Positions 1-8,100 of a stretch of 44,718 nt of DNA are shown here, piece by piece (within the stretch, counting starts at the first letter, position 1; each line of letters begins with the position of its first letter). The translations under genes were made by a program, and so were the position numbers. The notes beneath the pieces were generated by a model. That model ran no database searches. It had not been told where the DNA came from and saw only the letters and a list, made by a program, of their open reading frames with translations. This DNA is from Ureibacillus manganicus DSM 26584 (GTDB lineage: Bacteria > Bacillota > Bacilli > Bacillales_A > Planococcaceae): contig NZ_JPVN01000027.1 in NCBI RefSeq assembly GCF_000772945.1, forward strand, positions 1-44,718, read 5' to 3'.

Positions 1-566
1 GAGAATCGTCTAGAAAAGGTCTTCATAAGGTAGATGAAGACCTTTTGCGCCGGAGAATCGTCTAGAAAAGGTCTTCATAAGGTAGATGAAGACCTTTTGC
101 GTCGGAAAATCGCCTAGAAAAGGTCTTCATAAGGTAGATGAAGACCTTTTTCGCCAGAAAATCGCCTAGAAAAGATCTTCATAGGGTTGATGAAGACCTT
201 TTGCGCTGGAGAATCGTCTAGAAAAGGTCTTCATAAGGTAGATGAAGACCTTTTGCGCCGGAGAATCGTCTAGAAAAGGTCTTCATAAGGTAGATGAAGA
301 CCTTTTGCGTCGGAAAATCGCCTAGAAAAGGTCTTCATAAGGTAGATGAAGACCTTTTTCGCCAGAAAATCGCCTAGAAAAGATCTTCATAGGGTTGATG
401 AAGACCTTTTGCGCTGGAGAATCGTCTAGAAAAGGTCTTCATAAGGTAGATGAAGACCTTTTTCGCCAGAAAATCGCCCAGAAAAGGTCTTCATAGGGTA
501 GATGAAGACCTTTTTCGCCGGAAAATCGCCTAGAAAAGGTCTTCATAGGATTGATGAAGACCTTTG
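1..566. repeat. Tandem array 1: eleven 52-bp hairpin units
   Basis: Units begin at 1, 53, 105, 157, 209, 261, 313, 365, 417, 469 and 521, an exact 52-bp period; the last is degenerate at its 3' end and the first may continue an array beyond the window. Each unit has arms AAAAGGTCTTCAT and ATGAAGACCTTTT around a 7-nt loop, then a spacer of about 19 nt. Units 4 and 8 carry one mismatch in the stem. Units 1-4 (1-208) are repeated identically as units 5-8 (209-416), so a 208-bp block was duplicated recently. No open frame runs through it, and 52 is not a multiple of three. Confidence 0.95.
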
Positions 567-578
567 AGATAGATAATC

Positions 579-634
579 AACCAGAACGATTTATGAAAAC
601 ACTAATTAGTTTTCATAATCGTTCTGGTTTTTTC
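579..634 (+). terminator. Rho-independent terminator
   Basis: A long stem joins CCAGAACGAT plus ATGAAAAC to GTTTTCAT plus ATCGTTCTGG, with a small internal asymmetry and an 8-nt loop, followed by a run of T. It probably ends transcription entering from the left (the gene before the window, through array 1). Confidence 0.85.
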
Positions 635-730
635 CCTTCCTTATTGTTTTGGTCAAGATACATTTTCCATTTCTGTCGAATAAATTTTTTTAACAGAATT
701 TATTTGTATTGATTAGTTCGACCAAAACTG

Positions 731-1054
731 GTGAAAAATAGTATTAACTATTTTCATGGAAAAGGGTTGGTTGTATTGAATGATGACAGTCTTTTGCTTG
801 AGAAGCAAACAAATGCAGCTGCAACTGTGTCTTTTTCGAATGCGGTTTTAGGACTTTTCTTAAGCTTCCTTCCTTTTGTCGGGTGGATATTTGCTCCCAT
901 TTGGATGATCGCGATTTTATTTGGTATGGTGGGACTTTCGAAAGGTTACAATCGTCGACTAGCGGTTTATGGGATATTAATCGGTTTATTTACTTTTGCG
1001 TATAAGATTGTGTTGTTTCAAATGATGGATGGTTCATTTTTCTTTGCTCCTTAA
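731..1054 (+). CDS. Small membrane protein, unknown function
   Basis: Encodes about 107 residues from a GTG at 731. The N-terminal 30 residues are polar. They are followed by a hydrophobic hairpin: segment one at about residues 34-65 (rich in L, F, G and P) and segment two at about residues 77-100, separated by a short basic turn with GLSKGYNRR. This resembles the two-helix DUF4190-like membrane modules common in Firmicutes, but I do not recognise a specific family. The start is uncertain: no good ribosome site precedes 731, whereas GGAAAAGG at about 758-765 could serve an in-frame TTG at 776. A strong terminator overlaps the stop codon, and terminators lie on both sides, so it is probably monocistronic. 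Confidence 0.6.
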   Translation: MKNSINYFHGKGLVVLNDDSLLLEKQTNAAATVSFSNAVLGLFLSFLPFVGWIFAPIWMIAILFGMVGLSKGYNRRLAVYGILIGLFTFAYKIVLFQMMDGSFFFAP

Positions 1055-1084
1055 AATCCAATGGGTTTTAATGGAGCTTTTTTT
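1045..1084 (+). terminator. Rho-independent terminator overlapping a stop codon
   Basis: GCTCC and TTAAAATCC pair with GGGTTTTAA and GGAGC (one bulged T, one G-U pair) around an AAT loop, followed by seven T. The stem contains the stop codon of the small membrane protein. Confidence 0.85.
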
Positions 1085-1123
1085 GACGGAGAGGAAAGTA
1101 TAAGTCCAGAAGTAATCCACATA

Positions 1124-1170
1124 AGAAAAGACATCAACTCGACCTCATATGGGTCGAGTTGTGCTTTTCT
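1124..1170. terminator. Strong hairpin, possible bidirectional terminator
   Basis: CAACTCGACC pairs with GGTCGAGTTG, and the outer AGAAAAG and CTTTTCT also pair, so A and T tracts flank the stem on the two sides. The layout closely resembles the hairpin at 22160-22205, which also begins with AGACATCA, suggesting a dispersed element. Confidence 0.7.
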
Positions 1171-1601
1171 AATCTAAATTTTCATGTCAGTTACAAGGAG
1201 CTAAATACTATCAACATCTAATTGGATTGTGCCTTTTTTATGAAGGAAGGTTCATAAGTAATCAAGGCTTTCATCCTACATTAAGTTTGGTAAAATACAT
1301 AGATTTCTGTACAAATCCATTCATCTATAAAACAGTAACCTTGTAGGTTTTTGAACCTAGAAAACTTTTATTAGAATATATAGGCTACTATACACGTTCA
1401 AATTTACTACTCAAAATAAAATGAGTACTAGAATTTGGAATCTACAATTTGTATGTCGAAAAAGGTTTCTTTGTTGAAATCGAATTTTGGTATATGATTG
1501 TGACTATTTTGTAAGGAGTTTCATTTTATCCGTCCCCATATTCTAATAAGGTTCTATTGTTGGGTACGTTTACTTGTTGCAATTCAAAAGAGGTGCAGAA
1601 C
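1171..1601 (+). promoter_or_regulatory. Upstream region of the polysaccharide operon with candidate promoter
   Basis: About 430 nt without a gene before the first polysaccharide gene. A candidate sigma-A promoter is TTGTTG at 1471-1476, a 16-nt spacer and TATGAT at 1493-1498. This would leave a leader of roughly 95 nt. Further upstream are two short inverted repeats: TAGGTT/AACCTA at 1344-1359, and an imperfect 8-bp stem (ACTACTCA/TGAGTACT) at about 1406-1430. I see no recognisable riboswitch or attenuator with a T tract. The promoter is a motif match only. Confidence 0.4.
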
Positions 1602-3413
1602 TTGAATTATCGGATTAGGTATTTCCTATTTTTAATATTAGACTTATTCCATGCACTTGTGGCTGTATTTATAGGATATTGGTTATTTAATCCTTCGATT
1701 ACATTTTTCCCTTCCTTCACTATTAGCCTTGTTTCTTTATTCTTTTCATATCAAATACTGTCTCATTTCCTTCATTTATCTACAAGGATTTGGAGTGTCG
1801 CTTCCGTCAGAGATTTATTGCCTGTCACCTTTGCGGTAAACTTATCCGTCCTCATTACAATCTTATCTCAGCTTCTAATACAAGGTTCTGTCGATTTCCG
1901 TGAGATTTTTGTTATTTGGCTTATCTTTTATGTTTTAATTGGAAGTTCCAGGTTTTTTATAAGGGTCTATCGTGAGGTGAAAGACTCACAGCCTCTTGGG
2001 CAATTAAAAAGGGTGCTCGTTGTCGGTGCTGGTGAAGCTGGAACGATCCTCATTCGAAATATAAGGAAAAAAAGAAAACATGAGTATGATGTTGTGGCGA
2101 TCGTCGATGATGATCCTAACAAGCAGCATTTAAGCCTTTGGGGAGTAGAAGTATGTGGAACTACAGTGGAAATCCCACACATCGTTCAAGAGAAAAAAGT
2201 TGATATCATCATTCTTGCCATTCCTTCTCTTGGGAAAATGGAGATGCAACGTATTTATGAACAATGTAAAAGAACGAAAATTAAAATAAAAACTATGCCA
2301 AAAATTGAAGATGTTATGACTGGAAAAGTTGCTGTACATGAAATGAGAGAAGTAAAGACAGAAGAACTACTTGGCCGGGAAGAAATCAAACTAGATATGG
2401 AAGCTATTTCAAAAAAATTACTTCATAAAAAAATACTAGTCACAGGTGCTGGAGGTTCAATTGGCTCTGAGATCTGTCGTCAAGTCTTACAATTTGGGCC
2501 AAAGCAATTAATTTTATTAGGCCATGGGGAGCACTCTATTTATACAATCCACCTTGAATTAGTAGAAAACAATCAATTTAGAAATATAGAGTTTGTACCA
2601 ATAATTGCGGACGTTCAGGATCGAAAGCGGATATTTGAGGTGATTGAACAGTATAAACCGGATGTCATCTATCATGCCGCTGCCCACAAACATGTACCAC
2701 TGATGGAAGTGAATCCAAAAGAAGCAGTGAAGAATAACATTTTCGGTACAAAGAATGTAGCAGATGCCGCCCATCATTTTAGCGTTTCCAATTTTGTGAT
2801 GATTTCAACCGATAAGGCCGTCAATCCAACCAATGTAATGGGGGCAACAAAACGGATTGCGGAGATGATTATTCAAAACTTAGCAAGAAATAGTGATACA
2901 AATTTTGCAGCGGTTCGCTTTGGGAATGTCCTAGGATCTCGTGGAAGTGTGGTCCCTAGATTTCGAGAACAAATTGCAAGTGGAGGTCCTGTCAAAGTGA
3001 CCCATCCCGAGATGACTCGTTATTTTATGACCATTCCAGAAGCGTCAAAGTTAGTGTTACAGGCTGGTGTTTTAGCAAAAGGTGGCGAAGTTTTCGTATT
3101 AGATATGGGGGAGCAAATTAAAATACTAGATCTAGCAAAAAATATCATTCGCTTATCGGGTTTTACAGAGGAAGAAATCGGTATAGAGTTTTCTGGTATA
3201 CGTCCTGGAGAGAAAATGTATGAGGAATTATTAAATTCTGAAGAAATTCAAGAAGAATGGATTTATCCTAAGATCCATATTGGGAAAGCTCATTGTTTAG
3301 ATGAAAACCAATTGCTCCAATTACTTGAAGAATTAGAAACGTTGGATTCTCAAAACCTAAAGCAACGTGTTATTGATGTTGCAAATGGAAAAGGATGGTT
3401 TATAAATACTTGA
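1602..3413 (+). CDS. Membrane UDP-GlcNAc 4,6-dehydratase (EpsC/CapD/PglF family)
   Basis: First enzyme of the polysaccharide locus. The family dehydrates UDP-GlcNAc to the 4-keto-6-deoxy sugar with bound NAD. At about 603 residues it is full length: an N-terminal membrane domain with about four hydrophobic segments (to about residue 125), a CoA-binding-like Rossmann unit with GAGEAG at about 142, then the catalytic SDR domain with TGAGGSIGSE at about 281, STDK at about 402 and MGATK at about 413. The usual Tyr of YxxxK is Met, as in PglF/WbpM-type dehydratases. I chose TTG 1602 because AGAGGTG precedes it by about 7 nt; an in-frame TTG at 1557 would add 15 residues but lacks a ribosome site. 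With the next gene it would make a bacillosamine-type precursor. Confidence 0.92.
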   Translation: MNYRIRYFLFLILDLFHALVAVFIGYWLFNPSITFFPSFTISLVSLFFSYQILSHFLHLSTRIWSVASVRDLLPVTFAVNLSVLITILSQLLIQGSVDFREIFVIWLIFYVLIGSSRFFIRVYREVKDSQPLGQLKRVLVVGAGEAGTILIRNIRKKRKHEYDVVAIVDDDPNKQHLSLWGVEVCGTTVEIPHIVQEKKVDIIILAIPSLGKMEMQRIYEQCKRTKIKIKTMPKIEDVMTGKVAVHEMREVKTEELLGREEIKLDMEAISKKLLHKKILVTGAGGSIGSEICRQVLQFGPKQLILLGHGEHSIYTIHLELVENNQFRNIEFVPIIADVQDRKRIFEVIEQYKPDVIYHAAAHKHVPLMEVNPKEAVKNNIFGTKNVADAAHHFSVSNFVMISTDKAVNPTNVMGATKRIAEMIIQNLARNSDTNFAAVRFGNVLGSRGSVVPRFREQIASGGPVKVTHPEMTRYFMTIPEASKLVLQAGVLAKGGEVFVLDMGEQIKILDLAKNIIRLSGFTEEEIGIEFSGIRPGEKMYEELLNSEEIQEEWIYPKIHIGKAHCLDENQLLQLLEELETLDSQNLKQRVIDVANGKGWFINT

Positions 3414-3547
3414 GAACTCGACCTAATGTAACATTCAGATTTACTTGTTTCAATGAAGCTTTCAAATATATTCGCAAGATTACTAAATTGATTAACTTGC
3501 TTATAGTTTCTTCAAAACTTCATTAATTTTAGAAAGAGGAATAAAAG

Positions 3548-4711
3548 TTGGCAAATCCACTACCTTTCAACAATGAAAGTGAAAGTTCTCCTTCTATGCA
3601 ATCTAGAATCTTCCTATCTTCACCACATATGAGTGATGAAGGCTATGAGATGCAATTTATAAAAGAAGCTTTTGATACGAATTGGATTTCCCCCCTTGGT
3701 GCAAATGTAAATGCATTTGAAAAAGAACTAGCAGAAAAAGTTGGGGCTAAATCTGCAGCTGCACTCTCCTCTGGTACTGCAGCCATCCATTTGGCATTAA
3801 AAGCAGCCGGTGTCGAAAAAGGTGACATCGTATTTTGTCAGTCCCTTACTTTCTCAGCAACAGCAAACCCCATCATTTATCAACAGGCAATCCCTGTTTT
3901 TATTGATAGTGAAGAAGACACTTGGAATATGGATCCATCTGCATTAGAAACAGCATTTAAGAAATATAAGAATGTAAAAGCAGTATTGGTAGTGCATCTT
4001 TTTGGGCTCTCTGCAAAAATGGATGAAATTATGGATATTTGTAGGAAACATGGTGTCGCAGTCATTGAAGATGCCGCGGAGAGTTTAGGTTCTTTTTATA
4101 AAGGAAAACAGACTGGAACGATTGGAGACTTTGGTGCTTTTTCTTTTAACGGAAACAAAATTATTACAACCTCTGGCGGCGGAATGCTCGTTTCAAATAA
4201 TGAAGAAAAAATTGCAAAAGCGAAATTTTGGGCGAGTCAATCCAAGGAAAATGAACGATTTTACCACCATAAAGAATTGGGATTTAACTATCGAATGAGC
4301 AATGTTGTTGCTGGAATTGGCCGGGGGCAGTTAAAAGTATTAGATAAACGAGTAGAAAAAAAGAAATCGATTTTTGAGTATTATAAAAACCACTTACAAC
4401 AACTCGAAGGAATACAATTTATGCCGAATAACTCTTGGGATGATCCAAACTTTTGGTTAAGCTGCATTACTTTACATGGCAAAATCAGACCAATCGATGT
4501 GATGAATGAGCTAGAAAAAGAAAATATCGAATCAAGGCATGTTTGGAAGCCCATGCATATGCAACCATTTTTTAAGGACTTCGATTTTGTTGGGAGTGAC
4601 ATTTCTGAAAAACTCTTTGAAAATGGTGTTTGCCTACCTTCTGATACGAAAATGACAGAACGAGATTTACAAAGAGTAGTAGAAACACTTCAGAAATTGT
4701 GGGGAGTTTGA
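3548..4711 (+). CDS. DegT/DnrJ/EryC1 PLP aminotransferase, UDP-4-keto sugar C4 type (EpsN/PglE-like)
   Basis: Fold-type I PLP sugar aminotransferase of 387 residues. SSGTAAIHLAL (about 74-84) is the phosphate-binding segment, EDAAESLGS (about 174-182) is the cofactor-ring region, and the Schiff-base lysine is K204 in FSFNGNKIITTSGGG. This sequence is typical of the PglE/LegC group that aminates C4 of UDP-4-keto-6-deoxy-GlcNAc, the product of the preceding dehydratase. The TTG start at 3548 follows AAAGAGGA. There is a 134-nt gap to the upstream gene with no clear terminator, and the next gene overlaps the stop codon, so the three are probably co-transcribed. The exact sugar product is inferred from the pairing. 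Confidence 0.88.
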   Translation: MANPLPFNNESESSPSMQSRIFLSSPHMSDEGYEMQFIKEAFDTNWISPLGANVNAFEKELAEKVGAKSAAALSSGTAAIHLALKAAGVEKGDIVFCQSLTFSATANPIIYQQAIPVFIDSEEDTWNMDPSALETAFKKYKNVKAVLVVHLFGLSAKMDEIMDICRKHGVAVIEDAAESLGSFYKGKQTGTIGDFGAFSFNGNKIITTSGGGMLVSNNEEKIAKAKFWASQSKENERFYHHKELGFNYRMSNVVAGIGRGQLKVLDKRVEKKKSIFEYYKNHLQQLEGIQFMPNNSWDDPNFWLSCITLHGKIRPIDVMNELEKENIESRHVWKPMHMQPFFKDFDFVGSDISEKLFENGVCLPSDTKMTERDLQRVVETLQKLWGV

Positions 4712-5967
4712 TGATGAAAAAGAAGATTTGGATATTCAATCATTATGCAACCAATATGTATAAAGATAAAAACGGTAGACATTATGCATTTGCTAAATAT
4801 TTATTGAAAGATGGCTATCAACCAACGATTTTTTGCGCATCGACTATGCATAATTCAGATGAGGATTTTAGTATTGCGGAAAAAAAATACACAATAGAAG
4901 AAGTGAATCACATTCCTTTTGTCTTTATTAAAACCCCAAAATACGATGGAAATGGTAAACAGCGGGTTAATAATATGCTTGCCTTTTATAAAAATCTTTT
5001 CCCTGTGGCAAAAGAGCTCGCAAAAATCCATGGAAAGCCTGACGTCATTCTTGCATCAAGTGTCCATCCATTAACCTGTGTTGCGGGAATAAAAATAGCA
5101 AAAAAACTGGGGATCCCTTGTGTTTGCGAAATAAGAGATTTATGGCCGGAATCGATTGTGGACTATGGATTGATCAGTGAGAAAAACTTGTTTACCAAGC
5201 TTATGTTTATGGGAGAGAAGTGGATTTACAAAACGTGCGATCGTCTAATTTTCACGATGGAAGGTGGAAGGGATTATATTATTGAGAAAGGCTGGAACAA
5301 AGAAAATGGTGGTCCAGTAGATTTAGCGAAAGTATTCCACATTAACAATGGGGTGGATTTAGAAGCCTTCCAATTTAACCAAGAAAATAATCGTTTTGAT
5401 GATCCAGATTTAGAAAATCCAGAACTTTTTAAAGTTGTTTATGCGGGTTCCATTCGAAAAGCCAATAATGTAAAGAAAATTGTAGACATTGCAGATGTCA
5501 TTCGGCAAAAAGGTTACCATCATATCAAATTTCTAATCTATGGCCGTGGCCCTGAAAAAGAACAGCTAGAAAAGTATTGTCAGGAAAACAACATCTGGAA
5601 TGTTGAATTTAAAGGGTATATAGACAAAAATAAAATCCCTTACTTACTAAGTAAATCGAACTTAAATATTATGCATATTGAAAATACAAATCTAAAAAAA
5701 TATGGCGCTAGTTTAAATAAAATGTTCGAATACTTCGCAAGTGGCAAGCCGACGATAACAGATTGTGAATTTGGCTATGATTTACTAAAAAAATATGAAT
5801 GCGGAATTACGCTAGATGGAGCAACGAAAGAACAATTAGCAGATGCAATTATCGAAATTTCTAACCCACATTCAAACGAATATGAAACATACTGCAAAAA
5901 TGCACTTATTGCTGCTTCTGATTATGACTTTAAAGTGTTAACAAAACAACTCGAGCAAATACTTTGA
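4711..5967 (+). CDS. Glycosyltransferase family 4 (WbuB-like)
   Basis: GT-B fold cytoplasmic transferase of about 418 residues that adds a sugar to the lipid-linked repeat unit. The N-terminus (KKIWIFNHYATNMYKDKNGR) is typical of WbuB-like GT4 proteins. The C-terminal nucleotide-sugar domain has VVYAGSIRKANN and the EX7E-type segment FEYFASGKP at about 339-347. I chose ATG 4711, which overlaps the previous stop (TGATG), because GGGGAG lies just upstream; an in-frame GTG at 4699 also exists. It is the only ordinary glycosyltransferase I can recognise in the locus. Donor and acceptor cannot be read from sequence. Confidence 0.87.
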   Translation: MMKKKIWIFNHYATNMYKDKNGRHYAFAKYLLKDGYQPTIFCASTMHNSDEDFSIAEKKYTIEEVNHIPFVFIKTPKYDGNGKQRVNNMLAFYKNLFPVAKELAKIHGKPDVILASSVHPLTCVAGIKIAKKLGIPCVCEIRDLWPESIVDYGLISEKNLFTKLMFMGEKWIYKTCDRLIFTMEGGRDYIIEKGWNKENGGPVDLAKVFHINNGVDLEAFQFNQENNRFDDPDLENPELFKVVYAGSIRKANNVKKIVDIADVIRQKGYHHIKFLIYGRGPEKEQLEKYCQENNIWNVEFKGYIDKNKIPYLLSKSNLNIMHIENTNLKKYGASLNKMFEYFASGKPTITDCEFGYDLLKKYECGITLDGATKEQLADAIIEISNPHSNEYETYCKNALIAASDYDFKVLTKQLEQIL

Positions 5968-5987
5968 AAAAATAGATAGGTGATAAG

Positions 5988-7295
5988 ATGGTCACGCTGA
6001 AAGAAAAACTCATAAACAAAACCGCTGTACTTGGAGTAATCGGTTTGGGTTATGTCGGTCTACCCCTTGCAGTTGAGAAAGCAAAAGCTGGTTATCAAAC
6101 GATTGGATTTGATATTCAAGAATCTAAAGTAAATATGGTAAACGCTGGCCTCAACTATATCGGAGATGTTGTGAATGAGGATTTAAAAGATATCGTGAAT
6201 TCAGGTTATTTAAAAGCTACAACAGATTTTGCACAAGTTGCTAAAGCAGATTGTGTATGTATTTGTGTACCAACTCCACTCGATAAAAACAAACAACCAG
6301 ACATTAGCTTCGTTAAAAATTCCGCACAAAATATCGTTCCTTATATGCATAAAGAAATGTTAATCGTACTTGAATCTACAACTTACCCCGGTACAACTGA
6401 AGAATTACTAAAACCAATCCTCGAAACCTCTGGCCTAATTTGTGGAGTAGATTTCTACCTCGCATTTTCACCAGAACGTGTCGACCCTGGGAATTTACTC
6501 TACAAAACAAAAAATACACCGAAAGTCGTTGGTGGCATTACAGAAAAATGTACAGACATCGCCTCTACCTTATATGAAAGCATACTAGAAGCCCCTATTC
6601 ACAAAGTTTCCTCTCCAGCAATTGCTGAGATGGAAAAAATATTAGAAAACACATACCGCAATGTCAATATTGGCCTTGTTAATGAGTTATCCATTTTATG
6701 TAACAAAATGGGCATCAATTTTTGGGAAGTTGTTGATGCTGCAAAATCAAAACCGTATGGATTTCAGGCATTTTATCCTGGACCGGGGATTGGTGGACAT
6801 TGTATTCCTCTTGATCCGTATTATTTATCGTGGAAGGCAAAGGAGTTTGGTTTTCATACGTCAATGATTGAAGCTTCAATGATGATTAATGACCGAATGC
6901 CTGAATATTGCGTTGAACGAGCAAGCCGAATTTTAAATAAGTGGAAAAAAGCAATTAATGGATCCACTATTTTAGTCCTTGGTATTGCCTACAAGCAGGA
7001 TATTGATGATTATCGAGAAAGTCCTGCCCTTCGTGTGATTGATGAATTGGAAAAAGAGGGTGCAATCGTCCGATTTTTTGATCCCTTTGTTCCGATGTAT
7101 CAACACCAAGGAATTATTAAAAGTGGTGAACCGGCACTAACTGATGAACTAATTAGGAACGCGGATTTAGTTATCATTACGACGAATCATTCAACGGTCA
7201 ATTATTCTTTTGTACACCAACATGCAAAAGTCGTATTTGATACTAAAAATGCAATGAAAGAAATCGAAAGTAGGGGAAAAATAGAATTATTATAG
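5988..7295 (+). CDS. UDP-N-acetylglucosamine 6-dehydrogenase (WbpA-like nucleotide sugar dehydrogenase)
   Basis: NAD-dependent four-electron oxidation of a UDP-HexNAc to the uronic acid. It has 435 residues: N-terminal Rossmann motif VIGLGYVGLPLA at about 17-28, VCVPTPLD at about 92, a central helix with EKILENTYRNVNIGLVNE, and the catalytic Cys272 in PGPGIGGHCIPLDP. FYPGPGIGGHC is characteristic of the WbpA/WecC side of the family. The WbpB-like (8101) and WbpE-like (11415) genes nearby support the WbpA reaction, UDP-GlcNAc to UDP-GlcNAcA. The ribosome site GATAGGTG precedes ATG 5988. The gap to the upstream GT is 20 nt. Confidence 0.9.
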   Translation: MVTLKEKLINKTAVLGVIGLGYVGLPLAVEKAKAGYQTIGFDIQESKVNMVNAGLNYIGDVVNEDLKDIVNSGYLKATTDFAQVAKADCVCICVPTPLDKNKQPDISFVKNSAQNIVPYMHKEMLIVLESTTYPGTTEELLKPILETSGLICGVDFYLAFSPERVDPGNLLYKTKNTPKVVGGITEKCTDIASTLYESILEAPIHKVSSPAIAEMEKILENTYRNVNIGLVNELSILCNKMGINFWEVVDAAKSKPYGFQAFYPGPGIGGHCIPLDPYYLSWKAKEFGFHTSMIEASMMINDRMPEYCVERASRILNKWKKAINGSTILVLGIAYKQDIDDYRESPALRVIDELEKEGAIVRFFDPFVPMYQHQGIIKSGEPALTDELIRNADLVIITTNHSTVNYSFVHQHAKVVFDTKNAMKEIESRGKIELL

Positions 7296-7305
7296 GGTGA
7301 TAAAC

Positions 7306-8031
7306 ATGGAGTTAACGATCGAAGCTTACCGGCGACTGATCGAGTTATTAAGAAGTAAGAGCTATCCCTTTTGTTTCTACCATGATGCAGATGACTATGA
7401 TAAATCTGTCATTTTAAGACATGATGTTGACTTTACTCTTAGTAAGGCAGTTGAAATGGCGGAAGTTGAACATGAAATGGGTGTTAAGTCGACTTACTTT
7501 ATTTTAGTAACGGCTGATTTTTATAACATTTTTTCTAAACGTTCCTATGAAAGACTAATGAAGATTTTGTCGCTAGGTCATGAGATTGGACTTCATTTTG
7601 ATGAAAAACGTTATGAGATTACTACAGTTGATGAAATGAAAAAGTACGTCGAAATGGAAGCTGAACTTCTTGGTAAATATTTAAACAATGAAGTGAAAGT
7701 AGTCTCAATGCATCGACCTTCCAAACTTGTACTTGAAAATGACATACAATTCGACCAACTGATTAACTCATATTCAACAAAATATTTTAAGAGTATGAAA
7801 TATATTTCTGATTCTAGATTACATTGGCGAGAGAATCCTGTGGAAATTATTGAATCGGGTAAATATAAAAAGTTGCATATTCTTACACATCCGTTCTCAT
7901 ATTCAGTTGATAAAAAATCAATGGAAGCAAAATTAAAAGATTTTATTATAAAGGCTATAGATGATAGATACCTCCAAATTGATGAAAATTTTACGGCTTT
8001 GGAACAAGTCATTCGAAGAGATGAAATTTAG
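7306..8031 (+). CDS. NodB-fold polysaccharide deacetylase-like protein
   Basis: About 241 residues. VILRHDVDF (about 35-43) corresponds to the NodB metal/catalytic Asp motif, and GHEIGLHFD (about 91-99) to the H-x(3-4)-H metal motif. A later LTHPFSYS could supply the third conserved His. No signal peptide is seen, so it should act in the cytoplasm, unlike secreted peptidoglycan or chitin deacetylases; a sugar-nucleotide or lipid-linked N-acetyl substrate is plausible but inferred. I prefer ATG 7306 with AGGGTG about 8 nt upstream over the in-frame GTG at 7297 inside that site. It starts just after the dehydrogenase stop and is probably translationally coupled. Confidence 0.75.
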   Translation: MELTIEAYRRLIELLRSKSYPFCFYHDADDYDKSVILRHDVDFTLSKAVEMAEVEHEMGVKSTYFILVTADFYNIFSKRSYERLMKILSLGHEIGLHFDEKRYEITTVDEMKKYVEMEAELLGKYLNNEVKVVSMHRPSKLVLENDIQFDQLINSYSTKYFKSMKYISDSRLHWRENPVEIIESGKYKKLHILTHPFSYSVDKKSMEAKLKDFIIKAIDDRYLQIDENFTALEQVIRRDEI

Positions 8032-8100
8032 TAGATAGTCCCGTTCATTTACATTTTGAGTAACACCAAGAGAAATTAATAGTATGCACGGAGTGAAGAA

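Noticed and set aside
1-566. CRISPR array (also considered for the other four arrays)
   Set aside because: The whole 52-bp unit, spacer part included, is conserved between neighbours, so there are no unique spacers, and no cas genes are in the window.
1171-1556. Riboswitch or EAR-like antitermination element before the polysaccharide genes
   Set aside because: Only short hairpins are visible; I could not match any conserved riboswitch core or the EAR consensus by eye. A covariance-model search would decide.
1557-1601. TTG 1557 as start of the 4,6-dehydratase
   Set aside because: No ribosome site upstream, and the extra 15 residues (with two adjacent Cys) do not fit the family start; TTG 1602 has AGAGGTG at a proper distance.
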